Shown: positions 29,101-38,341 of the stretch, piece after piece
Layout of the letters: every line of letters starts with the position of its first letter
Position numbering within the stretch: position 1 is the stretch's first letter
Assembly (NCBI RefSeq): GCF_025989125.1
Contig: NZ_JAPDNR010000001.1
Span: 2,834,301-2,898,300, forward strand
DNA length: 64,000 nt
DNA from: Chitinophaga nivalis
Lineage (GTDB): Bacteria; Bacteroidota; Bacteroidia; Chitinophagales; Chitinophagaceae
Direction: 5' to 3'
The notes under the pieces: model-generated
What the model saw: only the letters and a program-made list of their open reading frames with translations
Told to the model about the DNA's origin: nothing
Databases searched by the model: none
Translations under genes and position numbers: made by a program

Positions 29101-29651
29101 CGGAGAATTATAGTGCTTTTCAATATTTGCCAATTGAACAATGGGACTATATTGGACCAGCACAACCTGTTTATTCAGGTTCGTTACAAAATACAATTAT
29201 TTGGAAGAATATTTCATTGTATATTAATATTATCTATAAAGGCGGGTATTACTTTAGAAGAGAATCTGTTAATTACAGCGATTTTGCGAGTGGAGTAGGC
29301 CCTGGATTACATAAGGATTATCTTAAGAGATGGAAACAACCAGGAGATGAAATGAATACACAAGTTCCCTCTGAACTTTTCGAATCTAATTTTGCGAGAG
29401 ATTTTTTCTACAATGCATCAAATATACTCATCGAAAGAGGGGACCATATTAGACTTCAGAATATAAATTTAACACTTAACTTAAATCGCAAGATTATTAA
29501 GGAATTGCCATTTAATAATATGTTACTTTATCTGACCGCTAATAATTTAGGCGTTTTATGGAGAATGAATAAACAAGGAATAGATCCTGATTATGGTTCA
29601 TCGATGCCATCTCCTCGCTCTTATTCATTAGGAGTAAAAGCTTCTTTTTAA
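26178..29651 (+). CDS. SusC/RagA family TonB-dependent outer-membrane receptor with STN domain
   Basis: A 1157-residue receptor. In order: a signal peptide ending near FGQ; an STN signalling domain (about 30-95); a carboxypeptidase-like regulatory domain (about 123-205, ISGKVTTDKGEPLPGATVLVFG); a plug with the SusC signature (VLKDAAAASIWGVRAGNGVIVITTKKG, about 300-330); then the beta barrel to the C-terminal Phe. With SusD it forms the lidded importer; STN links it to the FecR/ECF pair behind it. Base composition changes abruptly near 27,180-27,280: host-like before, strongly AT-rich after. Plug and barrel therefore seem to have different histories. The start could also be the Met at codon 4. 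Confidence 0.93.
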   Translation: MLSMKQSLLLIIFTITQLMAFGQAKDNKNNDRVTISGSYTLRRVFEIIREQTGRQVTYANSYIDDQEVVTVKLKNSTIDEVLQTVLKGKKLQWVYNHNYITIRPKMENAGIMNFNDMAPPIDISGKVTTDKGEPLPGATVLVFGTEKGATTNNSGKFELANVANSATLIVSYTGFDMQSVKLNGRSHVDIKLNKSILEMATVSVYSSGYQNISKERATGSYDYVSEEQLDKVVATDILSKLNGIASGVVFNSKLGGGEKEIAIRGRSTIFGSATPLIVVDNFPYDGMIENINPNDIASITVLKDAAAASIWGVRAGNGVIVITTKKGRFNQPMQMELVTNFTLTEKPDLYYNPRFVSASDFIDLERSLFNKGVYDAKFTDPSFPVISPVINMLEKIKNGSLSKSIGEQRINELRNVDSRKELRDQFYRNGLSQQYALNLRQGNNVMSNFLSVGYDRVASSQKGQGNNRFTLNYLTTFSPIRKLEFTFGVNYIQSESSTDNTVSRLARSLYPYNRFTDSNGNELPIDLDYQPDFTASAPSKGFLNWQFYPMDELKQKLNVNTIKNFDTRITAGIKYSFFKRFSIDIKGQYERGVNNNQSLHKQGSYYTRNFINQYATLINDKVTKFNIPLGDIMDYKNSELLSKGIRAQLNFNYNEKKHTIIALLGTEARESKNDSRTGVYYGYNENNATSAIINPWQIYPRYPRGDAGTIPYNPTINGNIDRVRSFFANAAYTFNAKYILTVSGRIDQSNLFGVNSNQKSVPLWSTGVKWNISQESFCQIAWLPLLQLRSTYGYNGNLNRAVSAYTTAEFSVDTDPLGSYVYGTINSAANPDLRWEKIGILNLGIDFSLKNNVITGSIEYFTKSGKDIIGDTPLPPSTGFITAKGNFSNMKGKGIDLTINSNVGRKNFFCRTTLMISHATDIVTKYSGSHDQPYLNGTYIPVVEGRPVNSIYSFKWGGLNPKNGNPQGYLGDTLTENYSAFQYLPIEQWDYIGPAQPVYSGSLQNTIIWKNISLYINIIYKGGYYFRRESVNYSDFASGVGPGLHKDYLKRWKQPGDEMNTQVPSELFESNFARDFFYNASNILIERGDHIRLQNINLTLNLNRKIIKELPFNNMLLYLTANNLGVLWRMNKQGIDPDYGSSMPSPRSYSLGVKASF

Positions 29652-29703
29652 GGTAAGGTATGGATTCGGTGAATATACATTTTCATCAGTTAAAAGAATT
29701 AAT

Positions 29704-31059
29704 ATGAAAGCTAATGGTATGCTCTTGTTTTTACTTAGTATAGTAATAAGTGCCTGTCAAAAAGATTGGTTGGATGCTAAACCAATTAGTAATATTGTGG
29801 TGCCTACTACTTTGTCTGATTGTCAAGGGCTATTGGATAACTTACTTGTAAACAATTTAGACGATCCTTCTTTAGGAGAGATGGGATCAGATAATTATAT
29901 TTTAAAGGATAAAGTAATTCCTACAGTAGGTTTGGTCGAGAAAAATGCTTATTTGTGGAAAGTAGATGTATTTGAAAATCAGCCAGTTGATGATTGGAAT
30001 ATCCAGTATACGAAAATATTATATGCAAATACTGCACTAGATGGAGTAGGGAAAATTGATCGTATCCCAAGTAATATTGTAGAGTGGGATAATGTAAAAG
30101 GTAGTGCGTTGTTTAATAGGGCATATGCAAACTTCAATCTATCACAGATTTTTGCTAAAGTATATGATCATACGAGTTCCAATGAAGATTTAGGTATTCC
30201 TATTCGGACGACAGTCAATTTAAATGATAGAGTTGGTAGAGGTACGCTAGAAAAGACGTATCAATATATTATTGATGATTTGAAAACAGCCACTGCGATG
30301 CTCCCTTTATTACCAGTGAGAAAAATAAGACCATCTAAATCTGCGTGTTACGGAATGTTGTCGAGGGTATATTTAGCTATGCAGCAATTCGATAAATCGT
30401 TATTGTATGCAGATTCATGTATCCATATTTTTGGAGAGTTGTTGGATTACAATAAACTTGATACTACACCTATTTTTCCTTTTAATGTATATAATGATGA
30501 AGTAATTTATCATCGTACTCTAATGTCTATGTTGGGATTAACTCATCTTTCGGATATTGATACCACTTTGTACAAAAGTTATCAACAAAATGATCTGCGC
30601 AGAAATTTTTTCTTTAAGATCAGAAATGGTAGATTAAGATTTACAGGTAGCTACACTCAGTCATATGTTGGTTTTGGAGGATTAGCGTTAGATGAGGTGT
30701 ATCTAAATAAGTCTGAATGTGAAATTAGATTAGGGGATGTTAAGAAAGGAGTCGAATCATTAAATACTCTGTTAAGAAAAAGGTGGAAAGAAGGAACGTA
30801 TAAAGAAATTAAAGTTAATGATGCTAGTGAAGCCCTGTCTATAGTTTTACGAGAAAGACGAAAAGAATTATTAATGAGAGGAATTAGGTGGAGCGATTTG
30901 AGAAGATTGAATAAAGATCCAAGAATTGAAAAAATTGTGTTAAGTAGATTTTCAAATGGTGTAATGTATCATTTGTTGCCTAATGATAAAAAATATGTAT
31001 ACCCAATTCCTACGAATGAAATATTGCTAAATAACATGCCTCAAAATTCAAGAGAATGA
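29704..31059 (+). CDS. RagB/SusD family nutrient-binding lipoprotein
   Basis: A 451-residue surface lipoprotein. The lipobox SIVISAC puts the acylated Cys at residue 18. The SusD-type helical core is visible (GSALFNRAYANFNLSQIFAKVYDH, ACYGMLSRVYLAMQQFDKSLLYADSC), as is the conserved C-terminal block (RERRKELLMRGIRWSDLRRLNKD and YPIPTNE). It would cap the SusC barrel encoded 52 bases upstream. The gene is AT-rich throughout, like the barrel half of susC. The ligand is unknown. Confidence 0.92.
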   Translation: MKANGMLLFLLSIVISACQKDWLDAKPISNIVVPTTLSDCQGLLDNLLVNNLDDPSLGEMGSDNYILKDKVIPTVGLVEKNAYLWKVDVFENQPVDDWNIQYTKILYANTALDGVGKIDRIPSNIVEWDNVKGSALFNRAYANFNLSQIFAKVYDHTSSNEDLGIPIRTTVNLNDRVGRGTLEKTYQYIIDDLKTATAMLPLLPVRKIRPSKSACYGMLSRVYLAMQQFDKSLLYADSCIHIFGELLDYNKLDTTPIFPFNVYNDEVIYHRTLMSMLGLTHLSDIDTTLYKSYQQNDLRRNFFFKIRNGRLRFTGSYTQSYVGFGGLALDEVYLNKSECEIRLGDVKKGVESLNTLLRKRWKEGTYKEIKVNDASEALSIVLRERRKELLMRGIRWSDLRRLNKDPRIEKIVLSRFSNGVMYHLLPNDKKYVYPIPTNEILLNNMPQNSRE

Positions 31060-31130
31060 ATTTTAATCTCAGATTTTGAAGATATATCTCCCTGAAAATA
31101 AAATTTTATTTAAAAAAATATTGATATCAA

Positions 31131-32480
31131 ATGAAATACTATTTTTTATTAGTAATAACTTTCTTAGGTGTATTGAATATACATGTTTGTAAAGGTCAGT
31201 ATAATTCGAGTAAATCAGGAAAGTATTTCCAAGTAGGTGATACCTTGCCTGATATTTACTTAAATAATATTATTAATTATAAAACCACTTCTACTAAGTT
31301 GTCTGATCTAAAATATGAATTACTTATACTAGATTTTTGGGCTACTTGGTGTGCTCCTTGTGTTTATTTTATGTTTAAGGCTGATGAGCTAAAAAAGAGA
31401 TTTAAAGACAGAATAGAAATTTTACCAGTTACTGCTGAAAAAGAAACTGTTGTTGGACCCTTTTTAAAAAGGATACAACAAGAAAAGAAAGTAGTTTTAT
31501 CGTCTGTAGTAAAAGATTCTATTTTACGAAATATGTTTTGGTTTAACTCACTCCCTCATGAGGTTTGGATTGATAGGAATCGTGTTGTAAAGGCTATTAC
31601 TGGATACACTGATGTAACATACGAAAATGTTAGTAGAATATTAGATAATAAAAAATTGAATTTACCTGTCAAAGTTGATATAAAGTACAAAGATTATGAT
31701 CGTGATAAACCTATTTATATGGGAGTACAAACGGGATTTAATCCAAAAGAAGGATTAGAATATTATTCTGTTTTTAAAAAGTATGATAGCTCATTACTTT
31801 CGATGAATGTAACTAGGGATGAGTTTTTGACCTGTACAAATAGTACTGCATTAGGGCTTTTTCAGGTAGCGTTTGGAGATAATAGACCTCCTTTTTTGGT
31901 GATGAATAGAATTGTTTTAGATATTAAAGATTCCAGTTCAGTGGTTGACGAGTGTTTTAGTAATCGAAATAAGAATATTAATGAATGGTATAAAGATAAT
32001 TTATATAATTACGAATTGACAATATTAGATACACTGATTAGGAAGAATAGATATGATGTGATGAGAAAAGATGTGAATAATTATTTCGGAATAAAATTAG
32101 GAATTGAAGGGCATTTAGAAAGGAAAAAAATGCTTTGTTGGGTTCTGGAAAGGACTTCAAATATAGATAAAATACAAACAAAAGGAGGGCGTAGTCTTGA
32201 TAATAGAAATGCCTTTACTTTCGAATTAAAAAATAGAAGCCTTCAGTATTTTATGACCTATTTGCAAATTTCTTATCTACAAGAGTCTCCAATTCCCATT
32301 ATAGATAATACTAATTATAGTGGAAATATTGATATTGTCTTGAACTGCGATTTGTCTAACATCAATTCTATTAATGAAGAATTAGGAAAATATGATTTAA
32401 AGTTCGTAAAAAAAGAGTCTTTAGTCGAAGTAATAGTAATTTCGGAGCTCAATAAAAATAAGAGTTTGGTAATTAATTGA
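31131..32480 (+). CDS. TlpA-like thioredoxin fused to a DUF3738-like C-terminal domain
   Basis: A 449-residue exported protein with a signal peptide, then a thioredoxin domain (about 35-185) whose redox motif WCAPC lies at residues 73-77 in LDFWATWCAPC. The remaining roughly 250 residues end in a pattern like the DUF3738/TIGR03435 family: PIPIIDNTNYSGNIDIVL followed by LGKYDLKFVKKESLVEVIVI. The assignment of this second domain is by eye. It would act as a periplasmic disulfide reductase. It lies 71 bases after susD and 82 before the protease, in the same direction. Confidence 0.8.
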   Translation: MKYYFLLVITFLGVLNIHVCKGQYNSSKSGKYFQVGDTLPDIYLNNIINYKTTSTKLSDLKYELLILDFWATWCAPCVYFMFKADELKKRFKDRIEILPVTAEKETVVGPFLKRIQQEKKVVLSSVVKDSILRNMFWFNSLPHEVWIDRNRVVKAITGYTDVTYENVSRILDNKKLNLPVKVDIKYKDYDRDKPIYMGVQTGFNPKEGLEYYSVFKKYDSSLLSMNVTRDEFLTCTNSTALGLFQVAFGDNRPPFLVMNRIVLDIKDSSSVVDECFSNRNKNINEWYKDNLYNYELTILDTLIRKNRYDVMRKDVNNYFGIKLGIEGHLERKKMLCWVLERTSNIDKIQTKGGRSLDNRNAFTFELKNRSLQYFMTYLQISYLQESPIPIIDNTNYSGNIDIVLNCDLSNINSINEELGKYDLKFVKKESLVEVIVISELNKNKSLVIN

Positions 32481-32562
32481 CATGTTTTTGTTTTGATCTG
32501 TAAGATGGCTGCAATGTAAATACACTAGACGGTTTTAAATTGTTATGATTTTATTCTAAATT

Positions 32563-34893
32563 ATGAAAGTACTTATTGCTTCCCTTATTTGTAGTGTTTT
32601 TTATTGTAATATTATTTATGCATCCTGCCATAGTTTACGCCAAATAAATCTCATTAAAAAGGAAAATGGATATTGTTTAGAAATATCGAATGATGTACTT
32701 GGAAGAGATTTGATAATAGTATGTCGAATATCTAATTCTGCGTACAATGATTCTAATGCTTCCATGAAATGCTATGGTGGGGATAAAGTAAATGAAGGCG
32801 TATTTAGATTGGATAAAGGTCCTAATAATACGGTTGAGTTAAAGAGCTTATCATTTAATGTTATTGCTAGCAATAGTAGTGATGAAGGTATGAATAAGTC
32901 GCTTAATAATTCTAGTTCATATCCTATTATTGCAGTTTTTAAGATATTGAGTAATAATAAATCGACTGGAGATAAAGAATCATTAGTTTTAGATGTTAAT
33001 GAATTCATTAGTAGTGATAATGATTTCCTATTCATGAGTAGAGAAACTAGATCTGCATTAAAGATTGGTGCTTTTCAAAAGGATAAGTCTTATATTAATT
33101 ATATACATTCTTTAGATGATTGTGTTGATATTAATTTTACACAAACGTTCTCGAAAAATGAAGGGGGATTTCTGACATATGAATTGCATACAACAATAAT
33201 GCTGCTGCCGGATATACCTATGAAACCAAGGCTTGCAGATAATAGAATTGGTTTTTTTACTCATGATGTTGTTGATTTAGATGGAAAGTTAGGTGCAAGT
33301 AATCTGAAAATGATCACAAGATGGAAACTTGAAATTAATCCCTTAGATTCTGGAAAATATAAAAGAGGAATTTTGGTCGAACCTAAACATCCCATAATTT
33401 TCTATATTGACCCTGCGACTCCTTCAAAGTGGGTTCCCTACTTGATTAAAGGAGTTAATGATTGGCAGGCAGCATTTGAAAGCGCGGGGTTTAAAAATGC
33501 AATTTTGGGCAAAATTGCTCCCAGTCAATTTGAAGATTCAGTATGGTCGATTTTTAGTTCGAGGAGGTCGGCAATTGTTTGGCAAGCATCGGAAAATACT
33601 GGTGGAACCTACACTACGGTTGTTGATCCTAGATCTGGAGAAATTATTGAAAGTCATATTAGATTGGGGCCCAGTATAGGTCGACAATTAAGAAACTGGT
33701 ATTTTACACAATCTTCGCCATCTGATTCTAGAGCTAGAGCTATTTTTTTTGATGATGATTTAATGGGACAACTATTAAGGTATTTATGTGCGCATGAAGT
33801 TGGGCATACATTAGGGTTGCAGCACAATATGTTAGCAAGTAGTATGTTTCCTACCGATAGCCTAAGAAGTGCTGATTGGGTGCATAAGAATGGATTCTGT
33901 TCTTCTATAATGGATTACGCCAGATTTAATTACGTAGCGCAACCGGAGGACTGCATTCAATCTGATGATTTATTTCCACGAGTTAATTATTATGATAAGT
34001 GGGCAATTGAATGGGGATATAGAATAGTGGATGTTAAAGAGGACGAGGAGCTTGTATTAAAGCAATTGACATTAACGAAGTGGAAGGAAAAAAAATATTG
34101 GGGTATATCTGAAGATACTAAAGATTCTAGAGCGCAGAATGAAGACTTGAGTGATGACCCAATAAAGGCGAGTCTACTAGGAATAAAAAATCTTCAATTT
34201 GTGTTGACGAACTTGCTAGAATGGGCTGGGAAAAATAGGTGTGAATATTTTGAAATAAAGGATATATATGATTGGATAAATAAACAATTTGGTTATTATA
34301 CATCACATGTCGCAAATTATGTCGGTGGCATTTATGATGAGAAGATCGTACCTGATCGTATAATTGATGAAAAATTTAAATCGAAGTCTTTTCACCAGAA
34401 AATGTTAAAGTTTTTTGATGATCAGGTTTTTACATCTCCTACTTGGTTGTTAAATGATTCGGTGCTCAAAATAACAGGAGATGATAAAATATCTATTATA
34501 AAAATGGCACAAGTTGGAGTATTGTATATGATATTATCTGCTCAGACAATTAGTAATTTGACTAAAAATGAAAAGAGCAATGGAAAGGACACTTATTCTG
34601 TGAGTAATCTATATACAGATTTGCGATTGAGTATTTGGAAAGAAATTTATTCCCACAGATTGTTTGATGTATATAGAATGAATTTGCAAACTGCTTTTAT
34701 TGACTATAACGAGCGTTTATTACTTGATAAAGAATTGAGCTTATCTGAAAGGTTGGTGGTGACTGAAGAGTTGGAATTATTATTATTGGATATACAAAAA
34801 TCTTTACCATTTTATAAAGATCATTTTAGTATCAATTATTTAAAAAGAATGACAATTCGATTAAAAAAGATTATAAGTATTGACTCTATTTAA
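32563..34893 (+). CDS. Zinc-dependent metalloprotease (DUF5117/DUF4953 type)
   Basis: A 776-residue exported protease. The zinc site HEVGHTLGLQH lies at residues 411-421 and the Met-turn SIMDYARFN has its Met near 450, so it is a metzincin-like enzyme. The upstream blocks GFFTHDVVDLDG and VEPKHPIIFYIDPATPSKWVPYLIKGVNDWQAAFESAGF are typical of the Bacteroidota DUF5117/DUF4953 family. A signal peptide precedes them. It is the last gene of the susC-susD-tlpA run and could degrade or trim imported or exported polypeptides (inference). It is AT-rich throughout. Confidence 0.88.
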   Translation: MKVLIASLICSVFYCNIIYASCHSLRQINLIKKENGYCLEISNDVLGRDLIIVCRISNSAYNDSNASMKCYGGDKVNEGVFRLDKGPNNTVELKSLSFNVIASNSSDEGMNKSLNNSSSYPIIAVFKILSNNKSTGDKESLVLDVNEFISSDNDFLFMSRETRSALKIGAFQKDKSYINYIHSLDDCVDINFTQTFSKNEGGFLTYELHTTIMLLPDIPMKPRLADNRIGFFTHDVVDLDGKLGASNLKMITRWKLEINPLDSGKYKRGILVEPKHPIIFYIDPATPSKWVPYLIKGVNDWQAAFESAGFKNAILGKIAPSQFEDSVWSIFSSRRSAIVWQASENTGGTYTTVVDPRSGEIIESHIRLGPSIGRQLRNWYFTQSSPSDSRARAIFFDDDLMGQLLRYLCAHEVGHTLGLQHNMLASSMFPTDSLRSADWVHKNGFCSSIMDYARFNYVAQPEDCIQSDDLFPRVNYYDKWAIEWGYRIVDVKEDEELVLKQLTLTKWKEKKYWGISEDTKDSRAQNEDLSDDPIKASLLGIKNLQFVLTNLLEWAGKNRCEYFEIKDIYDWINKQFGYYTSHVANYVGGIYDEKIVPDRIIDEKFKSKSFHQKMLKFFDDQVFTSPTWLLNDSVLKITGDDKISIIKMAQVGVLYMILSAQTISNLTKNEKSNGKDTYSVSNLYTDLRLSIWKEIYSHRLFDVYRMNLQTAFIDYNERLLLDKELSLSERLVVTEELELLLLDIQKSLPFYKDHFSINYLKRMTIRLKKIISIDSI

Positions 34894-35227
34894 TAATATA
34901 ATAATCATAGTAAAATGATGTTTAAATTCTGTATCAATAAGTTTGTGAATTGAACTAGTTCACGACTTACACCAACAGTAAAGGAGTACTTTAAATTGCC
35001 TCATTTATTATTTAATTCCTTTAAAATTATCAGAAATAGAAAGCAATGAAAAATTGATCGAAATAAAATTAATATTCCCTAGTCATTTAAAAATTTAGGA
35101 AATGTGGATTAGATTTGTAATGGAATAGAATATAGAGTAGATAGTTTTTACAGACTAAAGGAATTGTATGAAACCGGCAGAAAAAATACACTTTGGAAGA
35201 TTAGTTTTATGGAGGCTTACATTTAAT
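34894..35227. other. AT-rich intergenic region between convergent operons
   Basis: 334 bases separating the metalloprotease gene and the last small-protein gene, both ending here. Only a weak GTGAA/TTCAC inverted repeat was seen near 34947. No credible gene. Confidence 0.5.
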
Positions 35228-35503
35228 TCAGCGAGAAAGAAATTTTCCTTTGATAAAGTCAACTGGCATAAAAGAACCATCTTTGACTCCATATGCACAA
35301 ATTTGAGTTGGAGCATTAGTACAATTATTAAGATGAAAATGTGCTATCTGAGCAGTTGTAGGATTTGCTCCCAGTTCGGCAATGTAAGTACCCTTTATGG
35401 TTCTAAATGTCAAATTGAGGAATCTGGATCCAGCAGCTTCAGTGAGAGAGGTAAATCCAGTGAATGTGGCTATTAAAGCTATTGCAGATTTTATTTTTTT
35501 CAT
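35228..35503 (-). CDS. Small secreted two-cysteine protein, paralog 1 (DUF6520-like, tentative)
   Basis: A 91-residue protein with a signal-peptide-like N-terminus (MKKIKSAIALIATF, cleavage near TEAA). The mature part carries the array's shared scaffold: NLTFRT, a LG.NP block, Cys-seven residues-Cys (CTNAPTQIC), then KDGS. It is the last gene of the minus-strand array, 202 bases after the lanthionine synthetase gene. Its closest relative is the copy at 39475-39750, on the other side of the synthetase. It could be a disulfide-bonded secreted peptide; a modified-peptide precursor is also possible because TNAPTQIC fits the Thr-x3-Thr-x2-Cys spacing. Confidence 0.7.
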   Translation of the reverse strand: MKKIKSAIALIATFTGFTSLTEAAGSRFLNLTFRTIKGTYIAELGANPTTAQIAHFHLNNCTNAPTQICAYGVKDGSFMPVDFIKGKFLSR

Positions 35504-35580
35504 GCTGATAATGCTTTTTAAATAAAAAAAATAATGAGAGGAGAATCTCTATTTTTATACGGGTTTTCGGATTACTATGG
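35504..35580 (-). promoter_or_regulatory. Conserved leader of paralog 1 (divergent copy)
   Basis: The minus strand keeps the core CCGAAAACCCG followed by TATA, but the AGGGG half is degraded and the near-start hairpin is weak and purely A/T. It is the most diverged of six related leaders in the array. Confidence 0.5.
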
Positions 35581-35705
35581 CTGGTTATTTGTAATAACTA
35601 ATATTTATGATGCTAATCAGATTTTTGTATAGTTAAATAATAGCTAAAATAACCCATTTTTTTCTTTAGCGAAGTAAGTATCCAGGAATGCGTTTGAAAG
35701 TTTTT

Positions 35706-38324
35706 TTAAATAGACTGAGCGTATTTCATAAGATAATATATGATGCCAGACTGACCGGTTCCTAAATCTACTGCTGGAGTATTACTTTTATTAGCCAACC
35801 AATAAGTATTACCATCTCCCTGTTCCTGTATTGCATTTAGGATAACTGAGGTAATCCACGTTGCTCTCTCTAACCAACTGGCGTCTTTAAATATTCGATA
35901 TGCTTCTATATAAGCAATCCCCCAGCCACTTATCCCATTAGCAAGGCATAGGTTGTCATGCATTATATGAGGAGGCAGGAGGCTCAATATTTTTATAGCT
36001 ATATCTTTGTATCCTACATCATTTAATATTTCAAATGCATAACAAAATATAAGAGCAGTTCCTGTCATCCCATGGCTAAGCGAACTAGCGGACATTAAAT
36101 CATCAATCCCAGTAATGTTTTTATAGACATTTAATTGTTTTTCTGTTTTTACACTTAGCCATTTTAGCGCTTTTGTAATGGAATGTCTGTCTTTAGTTAT
36201 TTTTGAATTATATTTTAAGAGAAATAGACAGATACCGGCATTGCCATTAGATATTCCTATCATATGGAATTTTTTTAGTTTGGATCTTTGGATCTTTGAT
36301 GTATTCCAGCTTCCATCTTTTTTTTGTTTGCTTAGAATAGCATTTTTATATTCTTCTAATAAAATATGAGTTTCTTTGTCGTTTAATACATCATTACATC
36401 CCAATAAGGATAAAGCTTGTCCAGATATACCAAATTCAATGTCAATACTTGAGCTTTTTTGTTCAAAGCACTGCATTATGAATAATTTTATGGATTCCGT
36501 GTTTTCAAGTATTTCGATTTTTATGGCCTGTGTGATGATTGTTGCTAAGCTCGATATTCCGTGATATAACCCTAAATTGTTTGCCTTGTTGTTTATGTAA
36601 TCATTATATACAAAATCTAAACTTTTTTGGTAGGAGTACATGCATAATTCTATGGTATAGCCATTTTTTTTAGCATTGTTTAACATTAATATTATACCGG
36701 CGATTCCCCAAAATAATCCCCCGCTTATTATAAGCTCTACTTGATTGTTTCTTATCAAGGAGTTTGTTGCTATTTCTTGGATATTAGATACCCATATGCC
36801 ATCTGGAGGGAGTAATAGAGGAGTTGATAAAGAATTGATTGATTTTTGAATTATGTTTTCTATTGTAATTGCGGGATATGATTCAAATGCTATTACTTTG
36901 GGAGTACTTTGTTTCGTGGTATTTTGAATATATAATTCTATTATGTTTATTACCTCTAATAGTGTAGGTCTTTCATGTGGGTTATGATTTAAACATTGAG
37001 TTATAATATCTGTCGTACTTTCATCTTGAAGATAAAAGAGTAACTTTTGTTTTAATGATATTGTTGATGTATGAATGAGCCTGGAAGGATTGAGTCCGGT
37101 AAAAGATATAAGCATTAATGCTCCAATTGCATAAATGTCTTCTTTTTCTGTTGGAATAGACATCGCTGCTTGCTCGGGTGACATAAATCCTAATGTTCCT
37201 CCTGAATAAAAGTTCTCTTGAGGTGAGTTAATGTTATACATTAACTCAAGATCTATTAGTACAATAAGATCATCCTTGTTGATAAGAAAGTTTTCCGGTG
37301 CTATATCTCGGTGTATAAAACCAAGAGCATGTATTTCTTTTATTATGATTAATATTTGATGTAAATAGTTTAATATTTTTATTTTTTTTTCCTTTGTGAC
37401 ATGACTCCATGGTTTATTTAATAATTGTTCGTCGATCTTTTTATGTAAGGATACTCCTTCAATATATTCCATTATTAAATAACCATTTCCATTCTCTTCA
37501 GTATATTCGAATATTTTAGGAACTCTTATCTTATTCGCAAAGATAGTATGAAGACTTAATTGCCATTTTAATCTGTCTTTCATATCTCGTTCATGTTCAT
37601 CAATCCACATATTTTTTTTTCCTTCCTTAATTATACAAAGGTGTATTCCAAATATTCTTTTAATACTTAATGCTTTTAATACTCTCCCTTTATTGTTAGA
37701 GGAAATTACTTCTATTGGAATATAATGTTTGGAAATGATTTTTTTTAATGAATTAGACTTTAATGAACTAATCGTGTCGAATGGCCATTTTACACCTTTG
37801 GGAATTTTAAATGGTATTTTATATTCATCTTTTACTAGGCGTCCTTTGTTGTCGTAAATATGTTTTTCATTTATTCCGTTATTACTTTTTATGTAGATTG
37901 GATTAAATCCTCCATATCGTGTGTATAAGCTGTTTCCTAAGTGTCTGTCAGTAGGTATTTCGGGGCCTTTTATGTTATGTGTTAATATAATTAACTCCTG
38001 TGCTAGCTTTACTGCTTGTTCGTTGTGGTTAGGGTATATACAAATGGATTTTCCTTGTCTGGTGTATCCTAGTGTTCCATCGAGTAATTGTTCGTTTATT
38101 AATTTGTTCTGAGGTATTTTGAATGGGATAGAATTGGATATTAGAATTGGTATAAGATCCTCCAACAATTTTATAATTTGAGAGCTAATTACAGATATAT
38201 GAAAAATCCATCCTTGCTCAGAGTTAATACTTCCTATTAGCAGGTATGGGTAGTCATTTATGAATGTAATTTCATATTCCTTGAGTAACTGTGAATAGTC
38301 TTCAAGTAAGGAGTTAAATATCAT
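35706..38324 (-). CDS. Class III lanthionine synthetase (LanKC): lyase-like, kinase and LanC-like domains
   Basis: An 872-residue, trifunctional-type RiPP enzyme. The N-terminal region (1-205) has the LanKC pattern: GWIFHISVIS, GKSICIYP and LYTRYGGF (133-140). The kinase domain (about 205-465) has Lys233, HRD 338-340 in FIHRDIAPENF, DLE 358-360 in place of DFG (LanKC enzymes often carry DFE), and SPEQA 382-386. The LanC-like domain (about 520-872) keeps glycine-rich repeats (GISGQA, GISNGNAGI, DLGTGQSG). It lacks the zinc ligands: SHGMTG stands for WCYG and LANG for LCHG. This is a class III feature. It would phosphorylate and eliminate Ser/Thr in a peptide and may cyclise with Cys. It begins 17 bases after the propeller-like gene and is flanked by twin small peptides. 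Confidence 0.85.
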   Translation of the reverse strand: MIFNSLLEDYSQLLKEYEITFINDYPYLLIGSINSEQGWIFHISVISSQIIKLLEDLIPILISNSIPFKIPQNKLINEQLLDGTLGYTRQGKSICIYPNHNEQAVKLAQELIILTHNIKGPEIPTDRHLGNSLYTRYGGFNPIYIKSNNGINEKHIYDNKGRLVKDEYKIPFKIPKGVKWPFDTISSLKSNSLKKIISKHYIPIEVISSNNKGRVLKALSIKRIFGIHLCIIKEGKKNMWIDEHERDMKDRLKWQLSLHTIFANKIRVPKIFEYTEENGNGYLIMEYIEGVSLHKKIDEQLLNKPWSHVTKEKKIKILNYLHQILIIIKEIHALGFIHRDIAPENFLINKDDLIVLIDLELMYNINSPQENFYSGGTLGFMSPEQAAMSIPTEKEDIYAIGALMLISFTGLNPSRLIHTSTISLKQKLLFYLQDESTTDIITQCLNHNPHERPTLLEVINIIELYIQNTTKQSTPKVIAFESYPAITIENIIQKSINSLSTPLLLPPDGIWVSNIQEIATNSLIRNNQVELIISGGLFWGIAGIILMLNNAKKNGYTIELCMYSYQKSLDFVYNDYINNKANNLGLYHGISSLATIITQAIKIEILENTESIKLFIMQCFEQKSSSIDIEFGISGQALSLLGCNDVLNDKETHILLEEYKNAILSKQKKDGSWNTSKIQRSKLKKFHMIGISNGNAGICLFLLKYNSKITKDRHSITKALKWLSVKTEKQLNVYKNITGIDDLMSASSLSHGMTGTALIFCYAFEILNDVGYKDIAIKILSLLPPHIMHDNLCLANGISGWGIAYIEAYRIFKDASWLERATWITSVILNAIQEQGDGNTYWLANKSNTPAVDLGTGQSGIIYYLMKYAQSI

Positions 38325-38341
38325 GTTGTCTATGCGGTATT

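Noticed and set aside
26178..34893. Polysaccharide utilisation locus
   Set aside because: SusC/SusD are present but no carbohydrate enzyme is in the run; the partners are a thioredoxin and a protease, so a glycan substrate is not supported.
35168..35476. 102-residue + strand open frame over paralog 1
   Set aside because: Antisense to a small gene with seven sister copies; no signal and no motif.
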